Shown one piece after another: positions 17,275-25,870 of a stretch of DNA of 64,000 nt; position 1 is the stretch's first letter; the number at the start of each line of letters is the position of its first letter. The notes beneath the pieces were generated by a model. The model was given only the letters and a program-made list of their open reading frames with translations, was not told the DNA's origin and did no database searches. The stretch spans positions 1 through 64,000 of the forward strand of contig CAWDAI010000016.1 in the NCBI GenBank assembly GCA_963800275.1, read 5' to 3'. This DNA comes from JAFMJV01 sp963800275 (GTDB lineage: Bacteria > Chloroflexota > Limnocylindria > Limnocylindrales > CSP1-4). A program made the translations under genes and the position numbers.

Positions 17275-18214
17275 ATGGACACCAGCACGTTCCTCTGGAT
17301 CGCCCTCGTGGTCACCTTCGGCGCGGTCCTCACCATCGACCTCATCGTCTTCGAGCGTCGGCCGCACGCCATGTCCTTTCGGGCGGCCGCCGTGAGCAGC
17401 GCCGTCTATATCGCGATCGGCCTGGGGTTCGGATTGCTCGTGCTGAGCCTGCGTGGCGCGGAGGATGGCGCGGCCTACCTCGCCGGCTACATGCTCGAGC
17501 TCAGCCTGTCGGTCGACAACGTCTTCGTCTTCGCGCTCATCTTCACGGCCTTCGCGGTGCCCCTCGGCTACCAGCACCGGGTGCTCTTCTACGGGATCCT
17601 CGGCGCCATCGTGCCTTCGCGCGGCGTTCATCGGCCTGGGGGCCGCGGTCATCGAGACCTTCCACTGGGCCATCTATCTCTTCGGGATCCTGCTCCTGTT
17701 CACGGGCTACCGCATGTGGGTCCAACGACACGACCAGATGCTCGATCCGATGGACAACCGACTGTTGCGGCTGTTCCGCCGGTTCGTCCCCACGACGGAC
17801 GGGTTCCGCGGGCAGCGCTTCCTGGTGGTCGAGAACGGCCGGCGGCTCGCCACGCCGTTGCTGGCGGTGCTGCTGGTGGTGGAGACGAGCGACATCATGT
17901 TCGCCATCGACTCGGTGCCGGCGGTCTTCTCGGTGACGACGGACACGTTCCTCGTGCTCAGCTCCAACGCCTTCGCCATCCTGGGCCTGCGCTCGCTCTA
18001 CTTCCTGCTCGCGGGCGCGGTGGACCGGTTCCGCTACCTCAAGCCCGGGCTCGCAGCCCTGCTCGTGTTCGCGGGACTCAAGATCCTGCTGGCCGAGATC
18101 ATCCCCATCCCGGTGCCGCTCTCGCTGGTGATCATCGTGGGCATCCTCGCGATCGCGGTCGGAGCATCGCTCGTGGCAGATCATCGCGAAGAGCGGCCAC
18201 CCGAGGTCGGGTGA
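17275..18214 (+). CDS. TerC/Alx family membrane protein, interrupted by a frameshift
   Basis: About 312 residues when one frame break is bridged. The first part (to about 17613) carries the TerC mark ELSLSVDNVFVFALIF; the second part has RFVVENGRR-like RFLVVENGRRLATPLL and VVETSDIMFAIDSVPAVF, the second acidic TerC signature, and ends in four further helices. The break lies at the CC at 17614-17615: deleting one C gives AIVLRAAFIGLG across the join. TerC/Alx proteins export or handle Mn2+ and other metals, and the upstream yybP-ykoY element strongly supports manganese export. Start ATG at 17275 with GGAGG upstream. Confidence 0.88.
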
Positions 18215-18284
18215 GCCGGATGTCGCGCGGGCCCTGGAGCTGGTCCGGGCGCCAGCGTGGTAGCGCGGCTGTGGGGTCGGCCGG

Positions 18285-19004
18285 TCAGTCGACCTTGGGC
18301 AGGCTGTCGATCCGGAGGCGGTAGTTGCGGTCGCCGGGGTCGTCGTCCCAGCCGCCCACGATCCAGCCTCGCACCCATGCTGGGTGGCCGGCCTGCTCCA
18401 GCCGCTGCATCAGGGGCTGGATCTGCCTGGCGTTCGTCTTCTCGATGTATCCCACCGTCACCTCGCCGACGTCGACGCGCACGGCGTTCTTGTCGTGCGG
18501 ATGTTCCGGCTCGCGCGAGAGGAGTGCCACGACCGGCACCAGGGTGCCGGACTTCTTGTGCGGGCCGGCCAGCTCCGCGAGCGCGTCCTGGTAGCGGGAC
18601 TCGCCGACCACATCGACCTGCACCTCACCGATGAGGAACCCGGCCTCCAGCAGGGCCTCCTCGTCCGCCTTGTAGGCCTCGCTGCGAATCTGCTCCTGGC
18701 GTTCCTCGAAGGCCATGATCTCGTCCTCGCGCATGAGGTGCCACAGCCCGTCCTCGCCGCTGCGGACCACGATGGGCTCGCCGCAGCTGTCGCAGACGGT
18801 GGTCTTGCTGGAGAGCTGCGGGATCTTGGCGCCGCACGACGGGCAGACCTTGGTCGCGTAGCCTCGCTTGTGGGCTGCCGCCGGGTCATGGCTCGGCAGC
18901 TCGGGCAGGGGCGGCGGGACGAGATGCCCAGGGTTGGGGACCGGTGGGGCGGATGGCACCTCGCCCGCATCGTCACCGTGCAGCACCTTGTGCAACCAGC
19001 CCAT
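18285..19004 (-). CDS. Zinc-ribbon protein with a HIRAN-like C-terminal domain
   Basis: A 239-residue cytoplasmic protein. Residues 1-45 are Pro-rich; a zinc ribbon follows with CPSCGAK and CDSCGEP (four cysteines, residues 54-75). After a charged helical stretch (EERQEQIRSEAYKADEEALL) the C-terminal part, about 127-235, contains VVGESRYQDAL, HPHDKNAVRVDVG and VGYIEKTNARQI, the pattern of HIRAN domains, which bind DNA ends or damaged DNA in other proteins. No nuclease or helicase domain is attached. It converges with terC and is divergent from the sugar operon. A role in DNA binding is inference from the domain. Confidence 0.72.
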   Translation of the reverse strand: MGWLHKVLHGDDAGEVPSAPPVPNPGHLVPPPLPELPSHDPAAAHKRGYATKVCPSCGAKIPQLSSKTTVCDSCGEPIVVRSGEDGLWHLMREDEIMAFEERQEQIRSEAYKADEEALLEAGFLIGEVQVDVVGESRYQDALAELAGPHKKSGTLVPVVALLSREPEHPHDKNAVRVDVGEVTVGYIEKTNARQIQPLMQRLEQAGHPAWVRGWIVGGWDDDPGDRNYRLRIDSLPKVD

Positions 19005-19173
19005 GGCTTTCTCTCCTCGTCATCTGTCGGTCACGCCTGTCGGCGCGTCGCTGCCCGGCGTCGTCTGGTACCTAGGATGGCGCATCGCTGCCCGCGGACA
19101 TCGTTCGACTCGGATGATACGAGGAGGGTCCGGCTTGCGCGCGGAGTGCCCGAACCGGCACCATGGCCCGGAC

Positions 19174-19218
19174 ATGACGACCATTGCCCGGATACCGGAA
19201 CGAGCGACCCTGGCGTGA
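19174..19218 (+). CDS. Possible 14-residue leader peptide overlapping the DapA-family gene
   Basis: The ATG at 19174 opens a reading frame MTTIARIPERATLA whose TGA overlaps the GTG start at 19215 as GTGA. There is no strong ribosome site at the GTG itself, so coupling to this short frame is conceivable. No strong ribosome site precedes the ATG either. Treat as a low-confidence feature. Confidence 0.25.
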   Translation: MTTIARIPERATLA

Positions 19219-20099
19219 AGGAGCTGGGCGGGGTCTATGCCCCCATCTGCACGCCCTTCGACGCACGCGAGGAGCTCGACCTGGGCGCGCTGCAGGCCAA
19301 CCTGGCGCGCTACGCGGAGGCCGGGATCTCGGGGCTGCTGGCCCTGGGCAGCAACGGCGAGAACCGCAGCCTGGACGAGGACGAACGGCTGGTCGTGCTG
19401 GAGACCGTCACGCGTCACCGGGGCCCGGGCCAGGTCGTGCTGGCCGGTGCCACCTACGACGCCCAGCGCGGAGCGGAGCGGTTCCTCTCGGCGGCCGCCG
19501 ACCTGGGTGCCGACTTCGGGCTGGTGCTGGCACCCGGCTACTTCCGCAAGCTCATGACCGACGAGGTGCTGTACCGCTACTTCTCGACGCTGGCAGACGA
19601 CGCGCCACTGCCGATCCTGCTCTACAACGCGCCCGGCTTCAACGGACTCGCGCTCTCCCCTGTGCTCGTCGGCCGACTCGCGCAGCACGGCAACATCGTG
19701 GGGCTCAAGGACAGCGCAGCCTCCGGCATCGAAGCCTTCCTGACGCTCCAGGCTCCCGACTTCGCGGTCCTCGCGGGCTCGGCCAACTTCCTGCTGGCGG
19801 CCATGCGCGGCGGCTCGCCGGGCGGGACGGTCTCGCTGGCCGACTCCTTCCCCGCCATCGCCCTCCGTCTCTACGACTACGGCCGCTCACAGGATGACCC
19901 GGCCGCGGCCGACGCCTACCAGGCATTCGTGACGCGAGTGAACGCCGCCATCAGCGGGCAGTACGGGGTGCCCGGCGTGAAGGCCGCGATGGATCTCGCC
20001 GGGTACGCCGGTGGCTGGCCGCGACGGCCGCTGCTGCGTCTCGACGAGCCGGCCCGGTCCGCGTTGCGCGCGACCCTCGAGGCCGAGGGTCTGCTCTAG
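19215..20099 (+). CDS. DapA/N-acetylneuraminate-lyase family aldolase or dehydratase
   Basis: A 294-residue class I lyase of the dihydrodipicolinate synthase family. The GSNGE loop (residues 46-50) takes the place of GTTGE, the catalytic tyrosine is in LLYNAPGF (Tyr137) and the Schiff-base lysine in IVGLKDS (Lys165). These confirm fold and chemistry (pyruvate-type Schiff base) but not substrate. It opens a four-gene operon with an FGGY kinase, class II aldolase and HAD phosphatase, so a sugar-acid or deoxysugar role is much likelier than lysine synthesis. The GTG start aligns with the family N-terminus (GGVYAPICTPF). Confidence 0.9.
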   Translation: MKELGGVYAPICTPFDAREELDLGALQANLARYAEAGISGLLALGSNGENRSLDEDERLVVLETVTRHRGPGQVVLAGATYDAQRGAERFLSAAADLGADFGLVLAPGYFRKLMTDEVLYRYFSTLADDAPLPILLYNAPGFNGLALSPVLVGRLAQHGNIVGLKDSAASGIEAFLTLQAPDFAVLAGSANFLLAAMRGGSPGGTVSLADSFPAIALRLYDYGRSQDDPAAADAYQAFVTRVNAAISGQYGVPGVKAAMDLAGYAGGWPRRPLLRLDEPARSALRATLEAEGLL

Positions 20100-20114
20100 T
20101 GCGGCCTGACATCA

Positions 20115-21500
20115 GTGCGGCGTGACAGACCAGTGGGGCGTGACATCCTCGCCCTCGACGTGGGCACGTCTTCGCTCAAGCTGGGTGTCTATGGGCCCGA
20201 CCTGGAGCTACGGGCAAGCACGAGTCGCGACTACGAGCCCGACCTGGGAAGCGGCGGCAGGGCCGAGGTCCACCCCGATGTCTGGTGGTCAGCGATCCGA
20301 TCCGCCTGCGCCGAGGTCGGCCCGGCGCTCGACGGGGTCGGCGTGGTCTCGCTCTCGGTCACCACGCCCGGGCTGACAGCGATGAGCGCCGAGGGTCGGC
20401 CGCTGGGTCCGGCCATCCTCTTCCTCGATGGGCGGGCGCACGAGCAGGCGGCGGCCATCCGGACTGCGGTCGGCGAGGAGCGCTTCCTGGCCGAGGCCTG
20501 CAACCTGCCGGTCTCTGGCGGCTCATCGCTCGCGAGCATCCTCTGGCTCCGCGACCACCAGCCGGAGGTGTGGGACGCAGCGGCGGTCTTCGGCCACACC
20601 AATACCTATGTCACGCGGCGCTTGACGGGGAGGTGGGCCATCGACCCCTCGACCACCTCGATCACCGGTCTGTATGCCACGACGCGCAATGACCTGACCT
20701 GGAACGAGGATGTGCTCGACGCAGCCGGCCTCGATCCGGAGCGCCTCCCTCCCCTGATGCAGTCGTTCGACGCGGTCGGCGAGACACTGCCCGCGGTGGC
20801 TGCCGAGCTGGGCATCCCGCCCGATGCCGTGGTGCTGTGTGGCGGGAACGACGCCGCGCTCGCAGCCTGGTCCGGTGGGCTCGCCGAGCCGGGCGACGCC
20901 AACATCATCAGTGGCACCTGCGACATCGCCAACGTGTGCACCGCCGAGCCGGTGGCCTCGCCCGAGTTCAATGTCCGCGCCCACGTGCTGCCCGGTCGCT
21001 GGCTGACCTTCTTCGTGCTCAATACCGGAGGCGTGGCCTACGACTGGTTCCACGCGACCATGTGCCGAGAGATGGATGCGGACAAGTTCTACGGGCAGTA
21101 CATGCCCGCGACCCTGGAGGCGTTCCTGGCCGACCCGGACATCGAGGCGCGCGAAGCGTCTCTGCCGAGCTACGAACCGTTCCTCGGCGGTAGCCGCTAC
21201 TCGCTGGCGCCGCTGCACGCCGCCTACTCGGGCGTCGACCTGCGAACCACGCGCGAGGACCTGCTGCTCTCGATGGTCCGGGGCAACCTGCGCTACCTGG
21301 GGGCACACCTCGAGCAGGTCTCGGGCCTGGTCCCGGTCAATCGCGTCATCGGCATCTCCGGTGGGGCTGCCCGGATCCGGGGCATGCTGGCAGCCCGGGC
21401 GCGCTGGACCGGCGATCACGACTACCGTTTCCAGGACCAATCGTCGCTGCTCGGCGCGGCCATGCTCGGGCAGATCCACCTCGGTGGTGGCCTGGCATAG
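20115..21500 (+). CDS. FGGY-family carbohydrate kinase (xylulokinase-like)
   Basis: A 461-residue sugar kinase. The N-terminal phosphate motif is ILALDVGTSSLKLGVY; the substrate-loop LFLDGRAHEQA and the later CGGNDAALAAWSGG and ISGGAARIRG stretches match the FGGY fold. Fifteen bases separate it from the upstream lyase gene and sixteen from the aldolase. The likely reaction is ATP-dependent phosphorylation of a ketose or polyol whose product the class II aldolase then cleaves. Start is one of two close GTG codons (20115 or 20133); both keep the phosphate-binding motif. Confidence 0.92.
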   Translation: MRRDRPVGRDILALDVGTSSLKLGVYGPDLELRASTSRDYEPDLGSGGRAEVHPDVWWSAIRSACAEVGPALDGVGVVSLSVTTPGLTAMSAEGRPLGPAILFLDGRAHEQAAAIRTAVGEERFLAEACNLPVSGGSSLASILWLRDHQPEVWDAAAVFGHTNTYVTRRLTGRWAIDPSTTSITGLYATTRNDLTWNEDVLDAAGLDPERLPPLMQSFDAVGETLPAVAAELGIPPDAVVLCGGNDAALAAWSGGLAEPGDANIISGTCDIANVCTAEPVASPEFNVRAHVLPGRWLTFFVLNTGGVAYDWFHATMCREMDADKFYGQYMPATLEAFLADPDIEAREASLPSYEPFLGGSRYSLAPLHAAYSGVDLRTTREDLLLSMVRGNLRYLGAHLEQVSGLVPVNRVIGISGGAARIRGMLAARARWTGDHDYRFQDQSSLLGAAMLGQIHLGGGLA

Positions 21501-21516
21501 AGAGAGGAATGGACCG

Positions 21517-22368
21517 ATGCCCGTCGTCTCGACCAAGGAGCTGGTGACCCGCGCGATGGCCGATGGCTATGCCGTCCCGGCCATCAACATCGTCAACGAC
21601 CTGACCCTCGAAGCCGTGCTGGCGACCGCGCTCGAGCAGCGCAGCCCGATGATCGTGCAGACCTCGGTCAAGACCGTGCGCTCGATCGGGCTCGAGGTGC
21701 TCAAGGGCATGTGGGTCACCATGACCGCCGGGATCGACGTGCCCGTCGCGCTCCACCTCGACCATTGCCCCGATCGCGAGGTCATCAGCGCCTGCCTGGC
21801 TGCCGGCTGGAGCTCGGTGCTCTTCGATGCCCACGAGCTGAGCGTCGAGGAGAACGAGCGCCAATGTATCGAGGTCGTCGCGGAAGCCCGCAGGGTGGGC
21901 GCCGACGTGGAGGGCGAGATCGAGGGCATCCGCGGCGTGGAAGACGACATCGGGTCCGACGAGGAGGGGCCGATCCAGACGCTGGCCATCGCGGTCGGCT
22001 TCATCGAGCGCACAGGCGTGGACATCTTCGCGCCGGCCATCGGCAATGCCCACGGCATGTACAAGGCACAGCCCGCGCTCGACCATCAGCGCATCAGCGA
22101 CCTGGTCGAAGCGACCGGCGTCCCCATGGCGCTCCACGGCGGCACGGGCCTGACCGCCGAGCAGTTCAGCGACCTCATCGCTCGCGGCTGCGCCAAGGTC
22201 AACGTGTCCACCGGGCTCAAGATCGCCTACATGGACGCGAACCGGCGCTTCCTCACCGAGAACCCTGCCGCGGCCGACCCGCCGACCCTCTTCCGCTACG
22301 TGCGTGCGGCCGTCATGGAGATGACGCGCGGGTACATCGACCTGTTCGGCTCGGCGGGTCGGGCATGA
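21517..22368 (+). CDS. Class II (zinc) ketose-bisphosphate aldolase family protein (FbaA/GatY/KbaY type)
   Basis: A 283-residue zinc aldolase. The catalytic Asp and a zinc His are in LHLDHC (Asp82, His83); further ligand candidates are in EGEIEGI (Glu134), GNAHGMY (His179) and ALHGGTG (His207); KVNVST is the phosphate-side motif. GatY/KbaY-like short-chain type rather than the longer FbaA type. GAGAGG twelve bases upstream supports the ATG. Operon position after the kinase suggests cleavage of a ketose 1-phosphate or bisphosphate to dihydroxyacetone phosphate plus an aldehyde. The four-base overlap with the HAD gene implies co-translation. Confidence 0.92.
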   Translation: MPVVSTKELVTRAMADGYAVPAINIVNDLTLEAVLATALEQRSPMIVQTSVKTVRSIGLEVLKGMWVTMTAGIDVPVALHLDHCPDREVISACLAAGWSSVLFDAHELSVEENERQCIEVVAEARRVGADVEGEIEGIRGVEDDIGSDEEGPIQTLAIAVGFIERTGVDIFAPAIGNAHGMYKAQPALDHQRISDLVEATGVPMALHGGTGLTAEQFSDLIARGCAKVNVSTGLKIAYMDANRRFLTENPAAADPPTLFRYVRAAVMEMTRGYIDLFGSAGRA

Positions 22369-23129
22369 CGGCGCTCATCTTCGATTGTGATGGCGTCCTC
22401 GCCGACACCGAGCGCGACGGCCATCGGCCCGCCTTCAACCAGACGTTCGAGGAGTTCGGACTGCCGGTGCACTGGTCCGTAGAGGGATATGGCGAGGCCC
22501 TGCGCATCGGTGGTGGCAAGGAGCGGATGGCCGCGCTGCTCAGGCCGGAGCTGGTGGCGCAGGCCGGGCTGCCCACCGATCCTGAGGGCCAGGCGGCAGC
22601 GGTCGCCACGTGGCATCGGCGCAAGACCGAGATCTACGTCGAGATGGTGCGAGCGGGGCACCTGCCCGCGCGTCCGGGCGTCGCGCGGGTGGTGGAGGAG
22701 GCACACGCAGCCGGCTGGCAGCTGGCCGTGTGCTCGACCTCCGCGGGGGCGTCGGTGCGCGCGATCCTCGAGAACGCCGTGGGGGCGGGGCGGGCAGCCG
22801 AGTTCCTCGTGCTCGCCGGTGACGTGGTCCCGGCCAAGAAGCCGGCTCCCGACATCTATCTGCTTGCACTCGAACGGCTGGGTGCAGCGGCGGACTCGTG
22901 CATCGTGGTCGAGGATTCGCGCAATGGCTTGCGAGCGGCTTTCGGGGCGGGCCTGACGACCGTGGTGACGGTGAACGGATACACGCGCGACGAAGACTTC
23001 AGCGAGGCCGCGCTGGTGGTCTCGTCGCTGGGCGATCCTGGCCTCGACCCGATCGAGGTGCTGGCCGATCGGCGGGGCGTCGGGCCTGGCGATTACGTGA
23101 CCCTGGCCGACCTGGAGGCGTGTCTGTAG
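22365..23129 (+). CDS. HAD-superfamily phosphatase (CbbY/Gph-like, subfamily IA)
   Basis: A 254-residue HAD hydrolase. Motif I is FDCDGVLAD (Asp7 nucleophile, Asp9), motif II the serine/threonine in VCSTSAG, motif III the lysine in KKPAPD and motif IV VVEDSRNGL. The helical cap between residues 15 and 90 fits CbbY-like sugar phosphatases and beta-phosphoglucomutases. The ATG overlaps the aldolase stop as ATGA. It likely dephosphorylates or isomerises a sugar phosphate from the same pathway; the substrate is not known. Confidence 0.9.
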   Translation: MTALIFDCDGVLADTERDGHRPAFNQTFEEFGLPVHWSVEGYGEALRIGGGKERMAALLRPELVAQAGLPTDPEGQAAAVATWHRRKTEIYVEMVRAGHLPARPGVARVVEEAHAAGWQLAVCSTSAGASVRAILENAVGAGRAAEFLVLAGDVVPAKKPAPDIYLLALERLGAAADSCIVVEDSRNGLRAAFGAGLTTVVTVNGYTRDEDFSEAALVVSSLGDPGLDPIEVLADRRGVGPGDYVTLADLEACL

Positions 23130-23283
23130 GCACCAGCCACGGACGCACCGGTCGGGCGTCAAGTGCGGGCCTTCCACGCAAGTGCCCCCCGACGTGCCCC
23201 GCAGGAACGCGCGAAGATCGGCGCTCCAGAGGATCGCCCGCGAGGGACGCCCCAGCACCTCCTCGACAAGCTAGATTCAGCCG

Positions 23284-23682
23284 ATGTCGGCAACGAACCA
23301 GACGCCATCTGCGGACCCGGCGTGGTCCACGTTGCCTGCCCGCGCGAAAGCCTTTCGGGCCGCGCATGTGGTCTGGGGCGTGGTGGCGCTCGGCGCACTG
23401 GTCCACATCTGGGCATCAGCGATCCGCAGGCGTCGGGGGGTCTCTGCCTGGGCCGCCGTGGCCTTCCTCCTGGTCCAGGGGCTCGCCCTCGTCATCGGTC
23501 GCGGCGACTGTCCGTTCGGGCCGTTCCAGCGCCGGCTCGGTGACCCGGTACCGATGTTCGAGCTGGTCCTGCCACCACGCGCCGCGAAGGCGGCCATCCC
23601 GGTGCTCTTCATCATCGCGGTGGCCGGGATGGTGGCCCTGCTGCTGCGCCCAGGCAAGAGGCCGCCCGAGCATAGGCAATAG
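23284..23682 (+). CDS. Small hypothetical membrane protein (DUF2784-like)
   Basis: A 132-residue protein with three or four hydrophobic segments (about 27-48, 55-72 and 100-122) and a conserved-looking GRGDCPFGPFQRRLGDP loop between them. The Cys-Pro-Phe loop recalls DUF2784 proteins, but the match is by eye only. It ends just before a perfect palindrome and the MarR-family gene on the same strand, so it could be co-regulated with the MarR operon or independent. Confidence 0.65.
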   Translation: MSATNQTPSADPAWSTLPARAKAFRAAHVVWGVVALGALVHIWASAIRRRRGVSAWAAVAFLLVQGLALVIGRGDCPFGPFQRRLGDPVPMFELVLPPRAAKAAIPVLFIIAVAGMVALLLRPGKRPPEHRQ

Positions 23683-23691
23683 GTTACCTAT
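23679..23691. promoter_or_regulatory. Perfect palindrome upstream of the MarR gene
   Basis: ATAGGTTACCTAT is a 13-bp perfect inverted repeat about a central T and lies 63 bases before the MarR start, overlapping the end of the preceding gene. It is AT-rich against the local background, as MarR-family operators often are. Confidence 0.5.
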
Positions 23692-23737
23692 AGCCGGCTC
23701 ACACGGGCCACTCGGCAGATCTCGCGAGCCTGGTTGG

Positions 23738-23749
23738 GTAATACATTAC
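23738..23749. promoter_or_regulatory. Operator-like inverted repeat overlapping the likely -10 of the MarR gene
   Basis: GTAATACATTAC has five-base arms (GTAAT/ATTAC) around AC. It contains TAATAC (23739-23744), a -10-like hexamer that ends nine bases before the ATG at 23754, and no Shine-Dalgarno sequence lies between them. This suggests a leaderless, autoregulated mRNA. Confidence 0.55.
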
Positions 23750-23753
23750 GCAC

Positions 23754-24224
23754 ATGCCAGACCCATCCGACCAGGACCGCAGGCCCGAGTTGTTCGGCTC
23801 CCTGCTGGTCCTCGTCCAGCATCTCTCACGCCGAGTCGACGAGGCGCTCAAGCCGCTCGGTCTCACCTCGCGTCAATGGCTGCTCCTGGCGGTCATGGAA
23901 CGCTGGTTCCCGGAGCAGGACCCGACGCTGACCGAGGCCGCCGCACGCTATGGAAGCTCGCGCCAGAACGTGAAGCAGGTAGCCCTCGGGCTGGAGCGAC
24001 GCGGCTACCTGCGCCTCGTGCCGGACCGCCACGACCGGCGGGCGACGCGGATCGAGCTGACCGACAAGGTCGCGATCCTCGATGCGCCCGACGCCAGGGC
24101 ACAACGGATGGAGGTGCTCGACGCGGTCTTCGCCGGCCTCGGGCCCGACCGGGTCGAGGCCCTGAGCGAGCTCGTCAGCGAGTGGCTCGCCATCGAAGCC
24201 GATAAGCAGAGGGGGACACGGTGA
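23754..24224 (+). CDS. MarR-family transcriptional regulator
   Basis: A 156-residue winged-helix regulator. Helices before residue 45 form the dimer interface; LTEAAARYGSSRQNVKQVAL is the DNA-reading helix-turn-helix, followed by the wing with the family mark PDRHDRRATRIELT. No Cys suggests redox sensing. The stop overlaps the GTG of the next gene, an integral membrane protein, so this is a regulator-transporter-like pair in which the membrane protein is the probable target. Two palindromes upstream are candidate operators. Confidence 0.93.
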   Translation: MPDPSDQDRRPELFGSLLVLVQHLSRRVDEALKPLGLTSRQWLLLAVMERWFPEQDPTLTEAAARYGSSRQNVKQVALGLERRGYLRLVPDRHDRRATRIELTDKVAILDAPDARAQRMEVLDAVFAGLGPDRVEALSELVSEWLAIEADKQRGTR

Positions 24225-25060
24225 ACTCGACCGCAGGGAAACACCGCTCGGGGCGGATCGCCTTCGCGCTGGGGTGGTTCGCGACCGCGCTGACCGCGAT
24301 CGCCAGCGTTGCCGGACTGCTCACGGACAGCTACCGCGACGCCCCGGCCATGGTCGACCAGGCGCGTGGCACGGACCTGGCCACCCTGCTGGTGGCGGTA
24401 CCGCTGCTGGCCCTCGGCCTGTGGCAGGCACGACACGGGTCCACGCGTGCGGGCATCGCGGTCGCCGCAGGACTGGCCTATCTCGTCTACACGTATGCCA
24501 TCTTCGCCTTCCAGGTGGTCGTCGGTCCGCTGACGCCGCTACACATCGCGATCCTCGGGTTGTCGACGTGGGGCATGGTCTTCTGGCTGGTCGAGCTGGC
24601 AACGGGGGTGTATGCGGTTCCGCTTCGTCTCCCACGCCGGTCGAGTGCCGGCTTCCTGGCGTTCCTGGTGATCGCCTTCGGCGGGCTCTGGATCAGCCAG
24701 ATCGGGCAGGCGATCGCCAGCGGCAGCCTGCCCCCGTCGATCACGGATCTGGGTGTGCCGACCAGCGCCGTCTACGCGCTTGACCTGGCCTTCGTGCTGC
24801 CGGTATTCGTGCTCGCTGCGTCCTGGTTGCTGCATGGAGCACGAGCCGCACAGGCGCTCGCGTTCGGCTGCCTAATCTTCAGCACGCTCATGGCGCTCAG
24901 CATCTTCGGGTTGTTGGTCGTGCAGGCCACCCAGGGGAACCTCGATGAGCCAGGCAGCGCCATCGCCTTCGCGGTCATCGCGGTGGCCGCCGCGGCACTC
25001 GCGCTCCTCGCATTCCGATCGCCGAGGTCGCACGTGGCGGCTGGCGACACCGGGTCGTGA
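24221..25060 (+). CDS. Hypothetical integral membrane protein co-transcribed with the MarR regulator
   Basis: A 279-residue protein with about eight hydrophobic segments spread over the full length and short loops. No transporter motif is recognised. The GTG start overlaps the MarR stop by four bases, so it is translated with the regulator and presumably controlled by it. Such pairs often deal with hydrophobic toxic compounds, but this protein does not resemble a known exporter by eye. Confidence 0.75.
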   Translation: MNSTAGKHRSGRIAFALGWFATALTAIASVAGLLTDSYRDAPAMVDQARGTDLATLLVAVPLLALGLWQARHGSTRAGIAVAAGLAYLVYTYAIFAFQVVVGPLTPLHIAILGLSTWGMVFWLVELATGVYAVPLRLPRRSSAGFLAFLVIAFGGLWISQIGQAIASGSLPPSITDLGVPTSAVYALDLAFVLPVFVLAASWLLHGARAAQALAFGCLIFSTLMALSIFGLLVVQATQGNLDEPGSAIAFAVIAVAAAALALLAFRSPRSHVAAGDTGS

Positions 25061-25117
25061 TCGAGGCCGAGGGCTCGCTCGCCGAGTTCCGATGGCCCAG
25101 CCCGATACACTCGGGAC

Positions 25118-25813
25118 GTGGGATTCGAACGCGAAGCCGATCTCTACGGGCCGGTGAAGGCCTTCCTGGAGGCGCAGGGCTACGAGGTCAAGTCCGAGAT
25201 CCGAGGCTGCGACGTCGTCGCTCAGCGTGGCGCTGAGCCGCCGCTCATCGTCGAGCTCAAGACCGCCTTCACGCTGCCCCTGGTGCTTCAGGGCCTGGAC
25301 CGGCTGGCCCTGTCGGAACAGGTCTACCTCGCTGTCGGCGTTCCGGCCAAGCCATCCCCCCGCTCGCTCTGGCAGCGCGAGCGTCGAGGCATCCTCAAGC
25401 TCTGTCGTCGGCTCGGGCTCGGTCTGCTGGCGGTGCACGAGTCGACTGCCCGCCGGGCGGTGCTGCTGGAGGCGATGCTCGACCCGGTGCCCTACCGGCC
25501 ACGCCAGGATCGGAAGCGCCAGGGACTGCTGCTCCGGGAGTTCGCTGAACGTGTGGGTGACCCCAACGTCGGTGGCAGTAATCGAAGGCCCGTGGTGACC
25601 GCCTACCGACAGGCCGCCCTGCGTTGCGCAGGGTATCTGCAGGCCCATGGTCCCAGCCGAGCGGCGGAGATCGCCAGCACCACCGGCGTCACGATTGCCG
25701 GCACGCTCCTGCGCCGGAACGTCTACGGCTGGTTCGAGCGCGTGGAGCGCGGGGTCTACACGCTGACCGTGCACGGCACCGCCGCCCTGGAGACGTACGC
25801 GGACGTACGCTGA
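25118..25813 (+). CDS. DUF2161-like protein with a PD-(D/E)XK nuclease-type core
   Basis: A 231-residue protein. Its N-terminal third has EADLYGPVKAFLEAQG, then GYEVKSEIRGCDVVAQ and PPLIVELKTAF, which order the Asp and the E-X-K of a PD-(D/E)XK fold as in DUF2161 proteins. The C-terminal third (from about 165) looks like a winged helix (AYRQAALRCAGYLQ, AAEIASTTGV, VERGVYTLT). The role of the family is unknown; restriction-like or DNA-binding activity is only inference from the fold. Single gene with its own start, a GTG. Confidence 0.75.
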   Translation: MGFEREADLYGPVKAFLEAQGYEVKSEIRGCDVVAQRGAEPPLIVELKTAFTLPLVLQGLDRLALSEQVYLAVGVPAKPSPRSLWQRERRGILKLCRRLGLGLLAVHESTARRAVLLEAMLDPVPYRPRQDRKRQGLLLREFAERVGDPNVGGSNRRPVVTAYRQAALRCAGYLQAHGPSRAAEIASTTGVTIAGTLLRRNVYGWFERVERGVYTLTVHGTAALETYADVR

Positions 25814-25870
25814 CGAACGCCGACGGCCGTGGCGGCGACCCGCACGATGCCGCGAGGCTGGGAGCGACCA

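Noticed and set aside
25108..25135. tRNA-like T-loop sequence (GGGATTCGAAC)
   Set aside because: It is the start of the DUF2161-like gene; no acceptor stem or anticodon arm surrounds it.
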